Below are positions 1 to 8,831 of a stretch of DNA of 64,000 nucleotides, in pieces. A program made the translations under genes and the position numbers. The DNA comes from Bacteroidales bacterium (GTDB lineage: Bacteria; Bacteroidota; Bacteroidia; Bacteroidales; F082), in the NCBI GenBank assembly GCA_023229245.1, contig JALNZU010000008.1, positions 1 to 64,000 on the forward strand. Direction: 5' to 3'. How positions within the stretch are numbered: position 1 is the stretch's first letter; the number at the start of each line of letters is the position of its first letter. Under the pieces are notes generated by a model. The model was given only the letters and a program-made list of their open reading frames with translations. It did no database searches and had not been told where the DNA came from.

Positions 1-70
1 AGAGAAGTTAAGCCTGTCAGCGCCGATGATACTGCGGTCATACGTGGGAAAGTAGGTCGTTGCCACCCCC
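1..70 (+). rRNA. rrf: 5S ribosomal RNA, 3' part
   Basis: The window opens inside a 5S rRNA. The order AGAGAAGTTAAGCC, then the GATGATACTGC region, then GTGGGAAAGTAGGTCG and a final GCCACCCC matches the 3' two thirds of bacterial 5S. The 5' end lies outside the window. It is followed at once by a hairpin terminator, as expected for the last gene of an rRNA operon. Confidence 0.88.
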
Positions 71-80
71 TTTTTAATAA

Positions 81-115
81 AAGCCTTCACATATCAATAT
101 GAGAAGGCTTTTTTG
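81..115 (+). terminator. Rho-independent terminator of the rRNA operon
   Basis: AAGCCTTC at 81-88 pairs perfectly with GAAGGCTT at 103-110. An inner ATAT/ATAT match shortens the loop, and a T run follows. It starts 10 bases after the 5S end, so it closes the rRNA transcript. Confidence 0.85.
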
Positions 116-156
116 GTTATAAGAATAGTGCTACAACAGCATTTAGTGAGAATTTG

Positions 157-909
157 TTAATTGATCGATTTTACTGCATTGATCAACGGATAGGTATGCC
201 TTTTGAAAAACTTGTAGGAAACACCAAACATAGTAAAGTTGTAAAAGTCATAAGGTGAAGATCTTGCACTCGGATAGGTATCTAATTTATCATCATTTAT
301 CCATCGGTTTGCTGTCTCGAAGCTGATATTCCAATGCTCATCAATCTTGAAATTGAATCCAATACCACCTGATGCGATCCCTTCAATTACCATCCCAAAT
401 AAACCGCTACCAGCTCCAAAACCTCTCTGAACCAATATCTCTTTTTTTGGAAAAGAGTATAAACGTGTATTGTAGTGTAGTAATCCGATTCCAATCTGAA
501 TATATGGGTGGAATCTGTAGTCAGTCCGATAGGGAATAAAGATAAATTTAGGATAAAGCAATACAGCCATATGCATTTCGCGCATATGGGATACAAAAAA
601 TTGGGTGGATGAAGAATTAGCACCTGCAAGCCGACCTGTAGCTAACTGACCTTTCAGGCTTAGGATAGGAATGAATTCAAATTCCATGCTTAGATTAGAT
701 ACTTCCCTCCATTCATTAATAGGTTTGAAAGACGGAAAAACAGTATTGACTTTTATATCGGTAAACGAAATAGAGGCTCCCGTACCTGCCCCTAACACTA
801 ATTTAGGAGAAAAATGATACATGCTGTGGGTGATAGTCTGTGCGTGACCCAACATAGCCATGAACCCCCATACAAGAAAAAATAAGAACCTCTTGTAAGC
901 TGGATTCAT
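157..909 (-). CDS. Outer membrane beta-barrel protein, uncharacterised
   Basis: A 250-residue protein beginning MNPAYKRFLFF with a clear signal peptide ending near GHAQ. The rest alternates short polar turns with aromatic, amphipathic strands and ends in a barrel-like strand with several aromatics, which suggests a small outer membrane porin or OmpA-like barrel. An ATG 33 bases further upstream (942) is in frame, but 909 gives the better signal peptide. It lies 97 bases downstream of the TlpA-like gene on the same strand and may share its transcript. I do not recognise a named family. Confidence 0.6.
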   Translation of the reverse strand: MNPAYKRFLFFLVWGFMAMLGHAQTITHSMYHFSPKLVLGAGTGASISFTDIKVNTVFPSFKPINEWREVSNLSMEFEFIPILSLKGQLATGRLAGANSSSTQFFVSHMREMHMAVLLYPKFIFIPYRTDYRFHPYIQIGIGLLHYNTRLYSFPKKEILVQRGFGAGSGLFGMVIEGIASGGIGFNFKIDEHWNISFETANRWINDDKLDTYPSARSSPYDFYNFTMFGVSYKFFKRHTYPLINAVKSIN

Positions 910-1006
910 CTTCAACAGATTTAAGATGAATGAGCCCCTCATTTTATATCAGTTCCCATTATTTGAATACCAGATATGTTTATTTATCATTCGGGTTATT
1001 TCAACT

Positions 1007-2389
1007 TTAATTTTGTACAGAATGATCAATGATCTCTTCAAGATGTTCAGCACCAAAACGTTTTCCAATGATGATCTTATTCTTGTTGAGCAGATAAAGT
1101 ACTGGCACACTGTATATATCGTAAAGATTATGAAAATCTGGCGTCAGGCTTTTGGTGCCGTTAACCTGAATCCAAGGATACTTCTTTTCGGCGATAAAGT
1201 GCTTCCAACCCTCAAAATCATTGGTAGTATTGATGGCAAAGATTTCTAAGTCATATTTTCTACTCTTATAGATCGCATCAAGTATCTCCATCTCTTTCTT
1301 ACAATGGCTGCAAGTTTGATCCCAAAAAAACAAGACAGTATAATTTGCTTCTATTTCCCGAAATGAGCGAAACACGTCTGTGCTGTCAACTAACCACATA
1401 TCTGGTGCCATACTGCCTATCAGATTAGGTCGTATTTTATCAGCCCTTTCGGATATCTGTTCTAAAATAGAAGCAGTGATATTGCTCACCCTCCCAAGCC
1501 TAAAATACATATCGGATAGATAGACAAATACTTTATCCAGACCCATAATTTTAGGATTCTGGTATTCGCTTACAAAATGCCAGACTAAATAGTCAATGGT
1601 TTTTTGGCTTTCACCTGCTTTTTCAATCAGGAAATCAATCTCTTTGATTACCGAATCGGCTTGTGGAAGTATAAGTCGATTGAAATACGTTTCGAGTTTG
1701 TGGGGTAGAAAAGGGGTGTTCAGCAATCGTTCGTCGGAAAGATCAATATTGTCCCAGTAATGGGTTTTGTAATACATAAATGATGCGTGCTGATCTGTCT
1801 GTATTGAATCAGGAATGACAGGTTCTTCCATTACTTTGAGCAAAGTACCGAATAAAGATTCAGGTGACTGTGCTACGATAGCTGCCCTATAGTTGTTTAG
1901 GCTATGGGTGAGTTCATTGATCTGGTTTTGATAATCTATGGCTAAGTCGGCCGATAGTTCGCTTGCAATTTTTTGTAGCGAATCAATTTGCTTGAAAGTG
2001 GCATTACTCTTTTCGATATGCTCGAAAAACCAGGTGTTTTCCTGGCTATCGGTTATCTCCGGCATGCTTCCATCTGCAAATAGTTTAATGGAAAACCTTT
2101 GTTTGTCGGGAATCAGAAACTCGACTATTTTTTCCTTCTTAGCATTCGCCAAAAGATAAATACCTTGTGGTAGCAAGCTATCCCCTTCAAATAAAGCTAG
2201 CTCGGCATTATTGAAGCTGGTATCTACAATGAAAAACTTATCTGTGTAGTAATGAGCTAAATAAAAAGTATCGGCCGGATAGCCCTCAGGCTCAAGTGAA
2301 ATACGATAAGTTTCCTGAGCTGTAACAAGTAAAATAAAGGAGGTAACGAAAAGAAAAGTCAGAATAAGTCTTGACTGCATTTTGTTCAA
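1007..2389 (-). CDS. TlpA-like thioredoxin-fold protein, exported
   Basis: 460 residues. A signal peptide (to about residue 24) is followed by an N-terminal beta-rich region like the DUF4369/DUF5106 modules that precede thioredoxin domains in Bacteroidota, then a helical middle. The C-terminal thioredoxin domain (about 325-460) carries the active-site motif C360-S-H-C363 and a cis-Pro loop (SVPV). Family members are periplasmic thiol-disulphide oxidoreductases that reduce or isomerise disulphides. The substrate cannot be told. A consensus -7 box lies 26 bases upstream of the start. The gene is divergent from tatC. Confidence 0.8.
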   Translation of the reverse strand: MNKMQSRLILTFLFVTSFILLVTAQETYRISLEPEGYPADTFYLAHYYTDKFFIVDTSFNNAELALFEGDSLLPQGIYLLANAKKEKIVEFLIPDKQRFSIKLFADGSMPEITDSQENTWFFEHIEKSNATFKQIDSLQKIASELSADLAIDYQNQINELTHSLNNYRAAIVAQSPESLFGTLLKVMEEPVIPDSIQTDQHASFMYYKTHYWDNIDLSDERLLNTPFLPHKLETYFNRLILPQADSVIKEIDFLIEKAGESQKTIDYLVWHFVSEYQNPKIMGLDKVFVYLSDMYFRLGRVSNITASILEQISERADKIRPNLIGSMAPDMWLVDSTDVFRSFREIEANYTVLFFWDQTCSHCKKEMEILDAIYKSRKYDLEIFAINTTNDFEGWKHFIAEKKYPWIQVNGTKSLTPDFHNLYDIYSVPVLYLLNKNKIIIGKRFGAEHLEEIIDHSVQN

Positions 2390-2414
2390 TTTAGTATTTT
2401 ATGTTAAGATGTAG

Positions 2415-2422
2415 CAAAATTA
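2415..2422 (-). promoter_or_regulatory. -7 promoter box of the TlpA-like gene
   Basis: On the minus strand this reads TAATTTTG, an exact match to the Bacteroidota -7 consensus TAnnTTTG, and would give a leader of roughly 20 bases. A good -33 box is not visible. Confidence 0.5.
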
Positions 2423-2536
2423 CAAAGATTCGTTGTGCTTGTACACGCTTTATCTGGCAAAACGAATGCTTGTCAGCTTTATTTTTTTTGATTTGTGGAA
2501 TATGATTGCTATTTCGGAAAGAATGCGTGTTTTTTT

Positions 2537-2544
2537 TAGTTTTG
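2537..2544 (+). promoter_or_regulatory. -7 promoter box of tatC
   Basis: TAGTTTTG matches TAnnTTTG exactly, 19 bases before the tatC start. The -33 region is weak (TTTC at 2512-2515, 21 bases upstream). Confidence 0.45.
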
Positions 2545-2563
2545 TACTTATTAAACTTTTGAT

Positions 2564-3385
2564 ATGGCACGAAAGAAAAAGCAAGAGGGTGAAGAATCAG
2601 AGATGAGTTTCTGGGGGCATCTTGAAGAATTGCGTTGGCATTTGGTGCGTAGCATAACGGCTATAATAGTGTTGGCTATAATTGCTTTCCTTAACAGACG
2701 CGTATTATTTGACCTGATCATATTGGCGCCGAGTACTTCAGACTTTATTACCAACAGACTTTTCTGCTGGATGGCTGAAAAACTTTCAATGAGTGGGCTA
2801 TGTATGGATAGTTTGCGCCTGCAAATTATTAATATCAATCTGCCAGGACAGTTTACTATGCATCTCTTCATCTCTTTAGTGACAGGAGCTATACTGGCAT
2901 TTCCGTTTATCATTAACGAGGTATGGCGATTTATACGTCCGGCACTGCATAAAAATGAAACAAAAAACTCAAGAAGATTCATACTCAGCAGTTCTATCTT
3001 ATTCTTTGTTGGTGTACTTTTCTCCTACTTTTTAATAGTACCACTCACTATAAATTTTTTAGGAACTTATCAGGTGAGTGAGATAGTAAAAAATCAGATA
3101 TCAATCAATTCGTATGTAAATACAGTAGTCTCGGTTACTTTCGCCGTCGGATTAGTGTTTGAACTACCTCTTATCATATATTTTTTAACCAAATTAGGAT
3201 TGGTGACACCAGACTTTTTGAAGAAAAACAGGAAATATATGGTAGTCATTTTATTAATTGTTTCGGCTATCATCACTCCGCCCGATGTGTTTAGCCAGAT
3301 TTTGGTCTGCATCCCTCTTTTAGGACTTTACGAGATCAGCATATTGATTTCTGAACGGATTTATAAAAAAGAACAAAATACATGA
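2564..3385 (+). CDS. tatC: Twin-arginine translocase subunit TatC
   Basis: 273 residues. The N-terminal cytoplasmic segment contains the family signature FWGHLEELRWHLVRS, including the conserved Glu used for signal-peptide recognition. Six hydrophobic segments follow, with the TatC-type loop FPFIINEVWRFIRPAL after the second. TatC with TatA exports folded proteins across the inner membrane. No tatA/tatB gene is adjacent, so it must lie elsewhere. The length is slightly above the usual 240-260. Confidence 0.95.
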   Translation: MARKKKQEGEESEMSFWGHLEELRWHLVRSITAIIVLAIIAFLNRRVLFDLIILAPSTSDFITNRLFCWMAEKLSMSGLCMDSLRLQIININLPGQFTMHLFISLVTGAILAFPFIINEVWRFIRPALHKNETKNSRRFILSSSILFFVGVLFSYFLIVPLTINFLGTYQVSEIVKNQISINSYVNTVVSVTFAVGLVFELPLIIYFLTKLGLVTPDFLKKNRKYMVVILLIVSAIITPPDVFSQILVCIPLLGLYEISILISERIYKKEQNT

Positions 3386-3505
3386 TCGTATATTTTGTGG
3401 CATATACTTTGTCGCAAGAATACGTGGCTATATAAATAAAAATGACAAAATGGATACCCTTTTCTGATTACGGTTTATCCAAATGAATTATTCAAGCTTA
3501 AACAT

Positions 3506-3892
3506 ATGAAAGCTTTTATCTCTACTGTGTTAGTTGGGATCATCCTCACTTCATGCAGCATATTCCATAAGGTGGAAAGCTCGTCACAAACTGAGGCTAT
3601 CAATACTGATCTGCTTCGCTATAAAATTACTGTGCTCGACCCTTATTTTGACAAATGGTATCAAATGAACCATTCTGCTGCCCTTGAACGAGATGGATCG
3701 TTCTATAAAAACAGAAATTATCTTGCTGTGAATACCTGGAACAATTACTATCGTGAAGGAAGATACCCCAACCATGTGATGTCGTACATTCAGTATAATC
3801 CGGCCGAAGATTATGGAGTTGAGGTGAACCGGCTGTTGTACTGGTATTTTAAGTATATGCAAGAGACGTATAGGATACGTTTGTTGCATTAA
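3506..3892 (+). CDS. Small putative lipoprotein, unknown function
   Basis: 128 residues. Residues 1-17 form a lipoprotein signal peptide with lipobox ILTSC (Cys17). The mature part is soluble, rich in Tyr, Trp and Asn, and has no recognisable domain or repeats. There is no lipoprotein export signal (K/D/E run) directly after the Cys, so periplasmic anchoring is more likely than surface display. It sits alone, 120 bases after tatC, with no visible terminator between. I do not recognise a family. Confidence 0.6.
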   Translation: MKAFISTVLVGIILTSCSIFHKVESSSQTEAINTDLLRYKITVLDPYFDKWYQMNHSAALERDGSFYKNRNYLAVNTWNNYYREGRYPNHVMSYIQYNPAEDYGVEVNRLLYWYFKYMQETYRIRLLH

Positions 3893-4167
3893 TTTTTTGA
3901 GCAGCAAAAGTCTATCGCCTTATCTATTATGGCTCAGGCTTGCTAATGTGTAGTCAACAGTAAGAAATATGCTCAGAAACGACGAAATTTTGATTGCTTT
4001 GGCTTTGTTATTATCAAACACTGTCGGTTTTTAGAAAGCTTACCCAAATTATATTATTGATTAAACATCAGTAAATCAGAGCTCTATAAAATTAACGCTA
4101 TCTTTTCCCGATTTTTTTATTACTATTCACTAAATCCTTCCTACCTTGTGAGCCAAAACAAAGAACT

Positions 4168-5127
4168 ATGTTTGACAGTTTAGCTCATATTGATAATGTC
4201 CGGCTAAATTTTAGCGAAGGCGGACTGCTTTACATGAATATCACTTTGGCTATCATCATGTTTGGAGTAGCCCTTGATATTAAAAAGGATCACTTCAAGA
4301 ATATCCTGCTTTATCCGCGTTCTGCTTTTTTAGGCGTTTTTTCTCAAATATTACTCTTGCCAGCCTTGACATTCTTATTGGTTTTTCTACTCAACCCACC
4401 CCCATCTATTGCAATGGGAATGATATTGATAGCAGCCTGCCCGGGCGGAAATATCTCCAATTTTATTTCTGCATTAGCTAAAGCCAATGTTGCTTTATCA
4501 GTTAGTTTGACAGCTTTTTCAACTTTGACGGCAACTATAGTTACACCTATTAATTTTGCTTTCTGGGGAGGTATGTATGTACGCTATTATGAAAAGGCAA
4601 AGCACTTGAATATCCCTATACAGATAGATTTTTTACAAATGGCCCAAACAGTGTTTATTCTTTTGGGTGTTCCACTAATAATAGGTATGTGGGCTGGCCA
4701 TAAGTTTCCGCAGTTTGCCGAAAAATACAGAAAAAAGATCAGATTTATTTCCATCTTTTTGTATATGACGTTCATAGTTGGTGCTTTAGTAGCTAATGCT
4801 CAATTTATACCTGGTGTAATATTAGCCCTGGGTTTAGTCGTGTTTTTATTAAATGTCCAGACTCTTTCAACAGGTTATCTAGTTGGCACAGTATTCAGGG
4901 TGTCCAGAGCCGACCGCAGAACCCTGTCTATAGAAACCGGTATTCAGAACTCCGGATTAGCTTTGGTACTCATTTTTAATCCGAAGCTGTTCAATGCCAA
5001 TGGAGGTATGGCATTCATGGCAGCATGGTGGGGTATATGGCAAATGGTGTCGGGAATTGTTTTAGCCTTGATATGGGCAAAAATAAAATTACCTGAATAT
5101 AGAACCTCGAAAGTGCCGGCCAAATAA
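4168..5127 (+). CDS. Bile acid:sodium symporter (BASS) family transporter
   Basis: 319 residues with about nine or ten transmembrane helices. The motif ACPGGNISNFISALAKANVALS is the conserved sodium-binding crossover of the BASS family, and EXGIQNSGLAL in the C-terminal half is its partner motif. Family members couple sodium entry to uptake of organic acids (bile acids, pyruvate, pantoate and others), so the substrate is not predictable here. The gene stands alone between long gaps and ends in a hairpin terminator. Confidence 0.85.
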   Translation: MFDSLAHIDNVRLNFSEGGLLYMNITLAIIMFGVALDIKKDHFKNILLYPRSAFLGVFSQILLLPALTFLLVFLLNPPPSIAMGMILIAACPGGNISNFISALAKANVALSVSLTAFSTLTATIVTPINFAFWGGMYVRYYEKAKHLNIPIQIDFLQMAQTVFILLGVPLIIGMWAGHKFPQFAEKYRKKIRFISIFLYMTFIVGALVANAQFIPGVILALGLVVFLLNVQTLSTGYLVGTVFRVSRADRRTLSIETGIQNSGLALVLIFNPKLFNANGGMAFMAAWWGIWQMVSGIVLALIWAKIKLPEYRTSKVPAK

Positions 5128-5130
5128 AAA

Positions 5131-5150
5131 AAAGAGGCTCAAGCCTCTTT
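5131..5150. terminator. Bidirectional terminator between convergent genes
   Basis: AAAGAGGCT at 5131-5139 pairs with AGCCTCTTT at 5142-5150, with an A run on the left and a T run on the right. It can end transcription from both sides and overlaps the stop codon of the minus-strand gene at 5139. Confidence 0.75.
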
Positions 5151-5342
5151 TGATGTTTGTTTCTTTTCCACTGTACTGATCTTGAATAGGGAATAGATAG
5201 GGCAAAAACTTATAAAAGTTGTCACAAGTGGGATGAGACCTAATAAACCCCACCAGGTATGATAGACTACACCTAACACACCAATAACCAAACCAAGCAA
5301 GATCCGAATGGTACGGTCAATATTTCCGATATTCTTCTTCAT
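5139..5342 (-). CDS. YgaP-type small membrane protein (DUF2892)
   Basis: 67 residues. It begins KNIGNIDRTIRILLG, the signature of the DUF2892 inner membrane domain, followed by two hydrophobic helices with GLLGLIPLVTTFISFCPIYSLF. The same domain is attached to rhodanese in YgaP, but here it stands alone, as is common. Function unknown. Its stop codon lies inside the shared terminator hairpin. Confidence 0.8.
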   Translation of the reverse strand: MKKNIGNIDRTIRILLGLVIGVLGVVYHTWWGLLGLIPLVTTFISFCPIYSLFKISTVEKKQTSKEA

Positions 5343-5477
5343 AGCTGTTATTTTTTATGATTAAGGAAGTAAATATACAATAAAAAACTTTGACTCGAAA
5401 ATACAGTAGTTACGTCTAATATCGTTTTTTTTTTGTTCAACTAAAGAATCTGAAGTAATTGGCTGCGGTTTTCAAGT

Positions 5478-6431
5478 TTATTTGCTCCATTCCATATTGC
5501 CTGTTAATCCATGATAAATGTGTTTTAAATTATATTCCAAGTATTTCAGATACGTATCTGCACCTTGTCCGGGCCTACCTAATTCGTCGCTAAAGATGGC
5601 AGGTGAATAAATCGGGACTCCTGTTTCGTTTGAGATGGCTTTCATTGGACGCGTATCTACGTTGGATTCTACAAACAAAACAGCTGGCTTGTATGTACGT
5701 ACAAATTCTATTGCGTGCATTAATTGTTCAGGCGATCCATTTTCTTCGGTATCAATAGCCCAGATAAACCCTTCTTTTAAGCCGTATTCTTTGGCTAAAT
5801 ACTGAAAGGCTTGTTCGCTAGCGATAAAAACTCTTTGGGCCTCAGGAATTTGACCGAATTTTTGGCGGTACAGTTTGTCAATACTTGTTAATTTTAAAAT
5901 ATACTCGGAAGCCGTTTCTTCATAGAATCCTGCATGGGCCGGATCAACTGTTTTCAATGCATCTCTGACTGCTTCTGCCATTATTATACCTATATGTGGA
6001 CTGATGAATGCATGAGGATTCACTTCTTTTGAACCGTCTTTTTCGGTTAGATACAAAGGCGTTACCTGATCGGCTATTTTAAATATCTTATTGGGATCAG
6101 CTTTTACCGACCTCAATAACTTTGTGAACCAGCCTTTTTCTCCGCCTTCCAAATTCAGACCGTTATATACGAAAAGATCGGCACCGGATGCAAAACGAAT
6201 ATCATTCGGACGTGGCTGATATTCATGTGGATCTGTTCCTATAGGTACTACATTATGTACTATAACTTTATCGCCTCCAATAGCCTCCACCATTTCGGTC
6301 AATATTGAAAAGCTGGAAAGCACCTTCAGTTTGTCGTCAGTATGTATGGTTGCCTCATCTGATTGGCAGGATTGAAACATCACTGTTAGCAGAAATATTG
6401 AAGACATAAGAAATTGGGTCACAGGCTTCAT
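5478..6431 (-). CDS. Manganese/iron-type ABC transporter substrate-binding lipoprotein
   Basis: 317 residues of the ZnuA/PsaA cluster A-I family. A signal peptide ends at Cys22 (MFQSC), giving a lipoprotein. The four ligand positions of the family can be placed at His69 (DPHEY), His140 (NPHAF), Glu206 (ASEQAF) and Asp282 (FSDELG). Glu at the third position is the PsaA/MntC pattern (Mn or Fe); zinc-specific ZnuA proteins have His there. The long His-rich loop of ZnuA is also missing. Third gene of a three-gene importer operon, 14 bases after the permease. The residues after Cys22 (QSDE) vaguely resemble a surface-export signal, but an importer needs this protein at the inner membrane. Confidence 0.88.
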   Translation of the reverse strand: MKPVTQFLMSSIFLLTVMFQSCQSDEATIHTDDKLKVLSSFSILTEMVEAIGGDKVIVHNVVPIGTDPHEYQPRPNDIRFASGADLFVYNGLNLEGGEKGWFTKLLRSVKADPNKIFKIADQVTPLYLTEKDGSKEVNPHAFISPHIGIIMAEAVRDALKTVDPAHAGFYEETASEYILKLTSIDKLYRQKFGQIPEAQRVFIASEQAFQYLAKEYGLKEGFIWAIDTEENGSPEQLMHAIEFVRTYKPAVLFVESNVDTRPMKAISNETGVPIYSPAIFSDELGRPGQGADTYLKYLEYNLKHIYHGLTGNMEWSK

Positions 6432-6445
6432 TGATCAGAATGTTT

Positions 6446-7300
6446 TCAGATACGCAGGCGAAGTTTATTCCAGACTAAGCCTGTTTTACGATTAAATAAA
6501 AACACTAACACAAAAATACAGCTCACCGCTAAAACCATGACAACTCCTGAAGGGAGGTTGTAAGTGGCACTTAAATACAATCCGATTATTGCCGAAACCA
6601 CTCCAATAATTGTCGAAACCCAAAGCATGGAAGATAGTTTGTTAGTGAGCAGATAAGCCGTAGCCGCCGGTGTGATCAATAATGAAACCACCAATATTAC
6701 ACCTACCGTTTGCAGGGATACAACAGTGATCAAAGTCAGCATGATCATCACCATATAATTGATGAACTTCACCGGTAATCCACTGGCTTTGGCCATAGTC
6801 TCATCAAAAGTGGTCAGCAAAAGTTCTTTATAAAACAATGCAACTGCCAGTAAAACAATGCCGGATACTACATAGGTCAGGATACGGTCTTCGTTTGTGA
6901 TTGTAAGCACGTTTCCAAACAAGATATTGTTGAGATTGACGGAACTTTGTATCTTGGTTACCAATAATATTCCCAGAGCTAAAAACGCTGAAAAAACTAT
7001 CCCAATAGACGAATCGCTTTTTATTTTACTGTTTTCCTTTACAAATCCAATTCCCAAAGCAGCCATTAGCCCAAAAACTACTGCACCTACAAAATAGCTG
7101 ATCTGTAATAAATAAGAAATGGCCACACCTGGTAAAACGGCGTGCGAAATAGCATCACCCATCAAGGCTAAGCCCCTTAAAACAATAAAACAACCTACTA
7201 TACTGTATGCGACACTCAATACGATGGACACGCTGAGTGCATTTTGTAAAAAAGCATATTCAGACAGATAGCGGAAGAACTCAAAAAAAGATTGACCCAT
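6446..7300 (-). CDS. Metal ABC transporter permease (ABC-3 family)
   Basis: 284 residues with about eight transmembrane helices. Motifs typical of the ZnuB/MntB/TroC family are present: SIVGCFIVLRGLALMGDAISHAVLPG near the N-terminus (in two overlapping halves) and TPAATAYLLT in the second half. It forms the membrane channel with the ATPase encoded 19 bases upstream and receives metal from the binding lipoprotein encoded 14 bases downstream. Confidence 0.9.
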   Translation of the reverse strand: MGQSFFEFFRYLSEYAFLQNALSVSIVLSVAYSIVGCFIVLRGLALMGDAISHAVLPGVAISYLLQISYFVGAVVFGLMAALGIGFVKENSKIKSDSSIGIVFSAFLALGILLVTKIQSSVNLNNILFGNVLTITNEDRILTYVVSGIVLLAVALFYKELLLTTFDETMAKASGLPVKFINYMVMIMLTLITVVSLQTVGVILVVSLLITPAATAYLLTNKLSSMLWVSTIIGVVSAIIGLYLSATYNLPSGVVMVLAVSCIFVLVFLFNRKTGLVWNKLRLRI

Positions 7301-7319
7301 TTTTACAATTTTAATTCAA

Positions 7320-8051
7320 TCATGCCAATACAACTTCGTGATAATAAGGAAATACTTGCTTTAGCTTCTCGCCTATAAAAATATCTTCTGTAGCACCGTA
7401 ATCAACAACTGTTCTGTTGACAAGTATCAGCTTATCAAAATACTCCCTGACAGCTTTAAGATCATGATGTACCATGATGATAGTATGCCCGTTTAATGCC
7501 ATTTGTTTCAAATGGTGGATAATCAATGCTTCACTTTCCATATCAATGCCTATAAATGGTTCGTCTAAAAATATTAAGTCGGCATTTTGTACCAGCATTC
7601 GGGCGATCAACACTCTTTGAAACTGCCCGCCGGATAACTGACCAATTTGACGATTTTTGAACTGCATCAACCCTAATTTGTCAAGCGCATTTAAAACAGC
7701 TTGCTTTTCACTGCTACCTGGCTTTTTAAACAACCCAAGCTTTGGATAGGTTCCTGTCAAAACACATTGAAATACAGTTATTGGAAAATCCATATCAAAA
7801 TCACCCTTCTGCTCTACATAGGCAATTTGTTTTGCGCTTTTTTTAATTGGCTGAGCTCTAAATAAAACCTTCCCATTATGCGGTAGCAAGCCTAATATGG
7901 CTTTGAGCAGAGTTGTTTTCCCACTCCCGTTAGGACCTAATATTCCCCATAGCCCACCCTCATCTATCTTCAGGTTCACAGCACTTAAAGCCTGTATTCC
8001 ATTTGGATAGCTAACATTCAAGTTTGACAACTCTAACAAATAAGGTTTCAT
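7320..8051 (-). CDS. Metal ABC transporter ATP-binding protein
   Basis: 243 residues. Walker A GPNGSGKT at 39-46, signature LSGGQFQR, Walker B LIFLDEPF and the switch His in MVHHD are all intact. It is the energising subunit and first gene of the manganese-type importer operon. The -7 box on its strand ends four bases before the ATG, so the mRNA probably starts at or next to the start codon. It is divergent from the MntR-like regulator. Confidence 0.92.
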   Translation of the reverse strand: MKPYLLELSNLNVSYPNGIQALSAVNLKIDEGGLWGILGPNGSGKTTLLKAILGLLPHNGKVLFRAQPIKKSAKQIAYVEQKGDFDMDFPITVFQCVLTGTYPKLGLFKKPGSSEKQAVLNALDKLGLMQFKNRQIGQLSGGQFQRVLIARMLVQNADLIFLDEPFIGIDMESEALIIHHLKQMALNGHTIIMVHHDLKAVREYFDKLILVNRTVVDYGATEDIFIGEKLKQVFPYYHEVVLA

Positions 8052-8055
8052 TGTG

Positions 8056-8063
8056 CAAACATA
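8056..8063 (-). promoter_or_regulatory. -7 promoter box of the Mn importer operon
   Basis: On the minus strand this is TATGTTTG, an exact TAnnTTTG. Only four bases separate it from the ATG at 8051, so a start site 5-7 bases downstream falls on the start codon itself. The -33 region has only a weak TTTA. Confidence 0.55.
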
Positions 8064-8099
8064 ATAAAGTATTTCATGCTAAATACATAGGAGTTGTGA

Positions 8100-8127
8100 A
8101 ATTTTAATAAAATTAACATTTAAGTTA
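8100..8127. promoter_or_regulatory. Candidate metalloregulator operator (two AT-rich dyads)
   Basis: Between the two divergent promoters lie AATTTT-N3-AAAATT (8100-8114) and TAAC-N6-GTTA (8114-8127), adjoining inverted repeats. A DtxR/MntR dimer binds such dyads, and this gap separates its gene from its likely target. The match to a known MntR box was not tested and AT-rich dyads arise by chance. Confidence 0.25.
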
Positions 8128-8140
8128 GACTGATCTTCTT

Positions 8141-8170
8141 TTTGTGCCTGTCCAATAAATTTTATCTTTG
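8141..8170 (+). promoter_or_regulatory. Promoter of the MntR-like regulator, leaderless
   Basis: A -33 TTTG at 8141-8144 and a -7 TATCTTTG at 8163-8170 are separated by 18 bases, close to the Bacteroidota ideal. The ATG at 8175 lies four bases after the -7 box, so transcription should begin at the start codon. This also rules out the in-frame ATG at 8142. Confidence 0.65.
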
Positions 8171-8174
8171 TGGC

Positions 8175-8831
8175 ATGCTTACGAAAACCGAAGAAAACTA
8201 TTTAAAGGCATTGTTTCATCTCACTATGGACAAGGAAGGTGTGATTGAAACCGGTACTAATGAATTGGCATCTTATTTAGAATTGAAGCCCCCCACAGTG
8301 AATAATATGCTGAAAAAGTTAAGAGAGAAGCAGCTTATTTTTTACGAAAAATATGGAAAAATCTCTTTGACGCCTAAGGGAAAATCTTGTGCCATTGACA
8401 TAGTAAGAAAACATAGACTTTGGGAAACATTTTTATATGAAAAGTTGGATTTTAGTTGGGATGAAGTACATGACGTGGCCGAGCAGCTCGAACATATTCA
8501 ATCTCCAAAGTTGATCAGTCAAATTGAAAAAATGTTGGATTATCCCACTGTTGATCCGCATGGCGATCCTATTCCTACTGCCGAAGGTGAGATAAAATTC
8601 GTGAAACGCAAGACGCTTTCCAAAGTAGAAGAAAACACAGTATGTAAATTAGTTGCTGTGAACGACAATAGTGCTGCTTTTTTACAATATGTGTTTCAAT
8701 TGGGCATAGAGTTGAATTCAAATATAAAGGTGATCAAACGACATGTGTTTGATGGATCTATGGAAATAGAGGTAGAAAGTAAAAGGGCTACTGTCAGTCA
8801 AAAGTTTGGCGATAATTTATATGTGGATTAA
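8175..8831 (+). CDS. DtxR/MntR-family metal-dependent regulator
   Basis: 218 residues from MLTKTEENYLKALF. An N-terminal winged helix (about 1-65, LKPPTVNNMLKKL as recognition helix) is followed by the dimerisation domain with HRLWETFL and a metal-binding helix containing AEQLEH, and a C-terminal FeoA/SH3-like domain (about 150-218). At the position of the DtxR Cys/Asp ligand there is Glu, as in manganese-sensing MntR. The residue equivalent to MntR Asp8 is Asn. It most likely represses the divergent importer when Mn(II) or Fe(II) is abundant. An ATG at 8142 would lie upstream of the transcription start and is not used. Confidence 0.85.
   Translation: MLTKTEENYLKALFHLTMDKEGVIETGTNELASYLELKPPTVNNMLKKLREKQLIFYEKYGKISLTPKGKSCAIDIVRKHRLWETFLYEKLDFSWDEVHDVAEQLEHIQSPKLISQIEKMLDYPTVDPHGDPIPTAEGEIKFVKRKTLSKVEENTVCKLVAVNDNSAAFLQYVFQLGIELNSNIKVIKRHVFDGSMEIEVESKRATVSQKFGDNLYVD

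Noticed and set aside
5478..8051. Zinc importer ZnuABC
   Set aside because: The third ligand is Glu instead of His and there is no His-rich loop; the neighbouring regulator is MntR-like rather than Zur.
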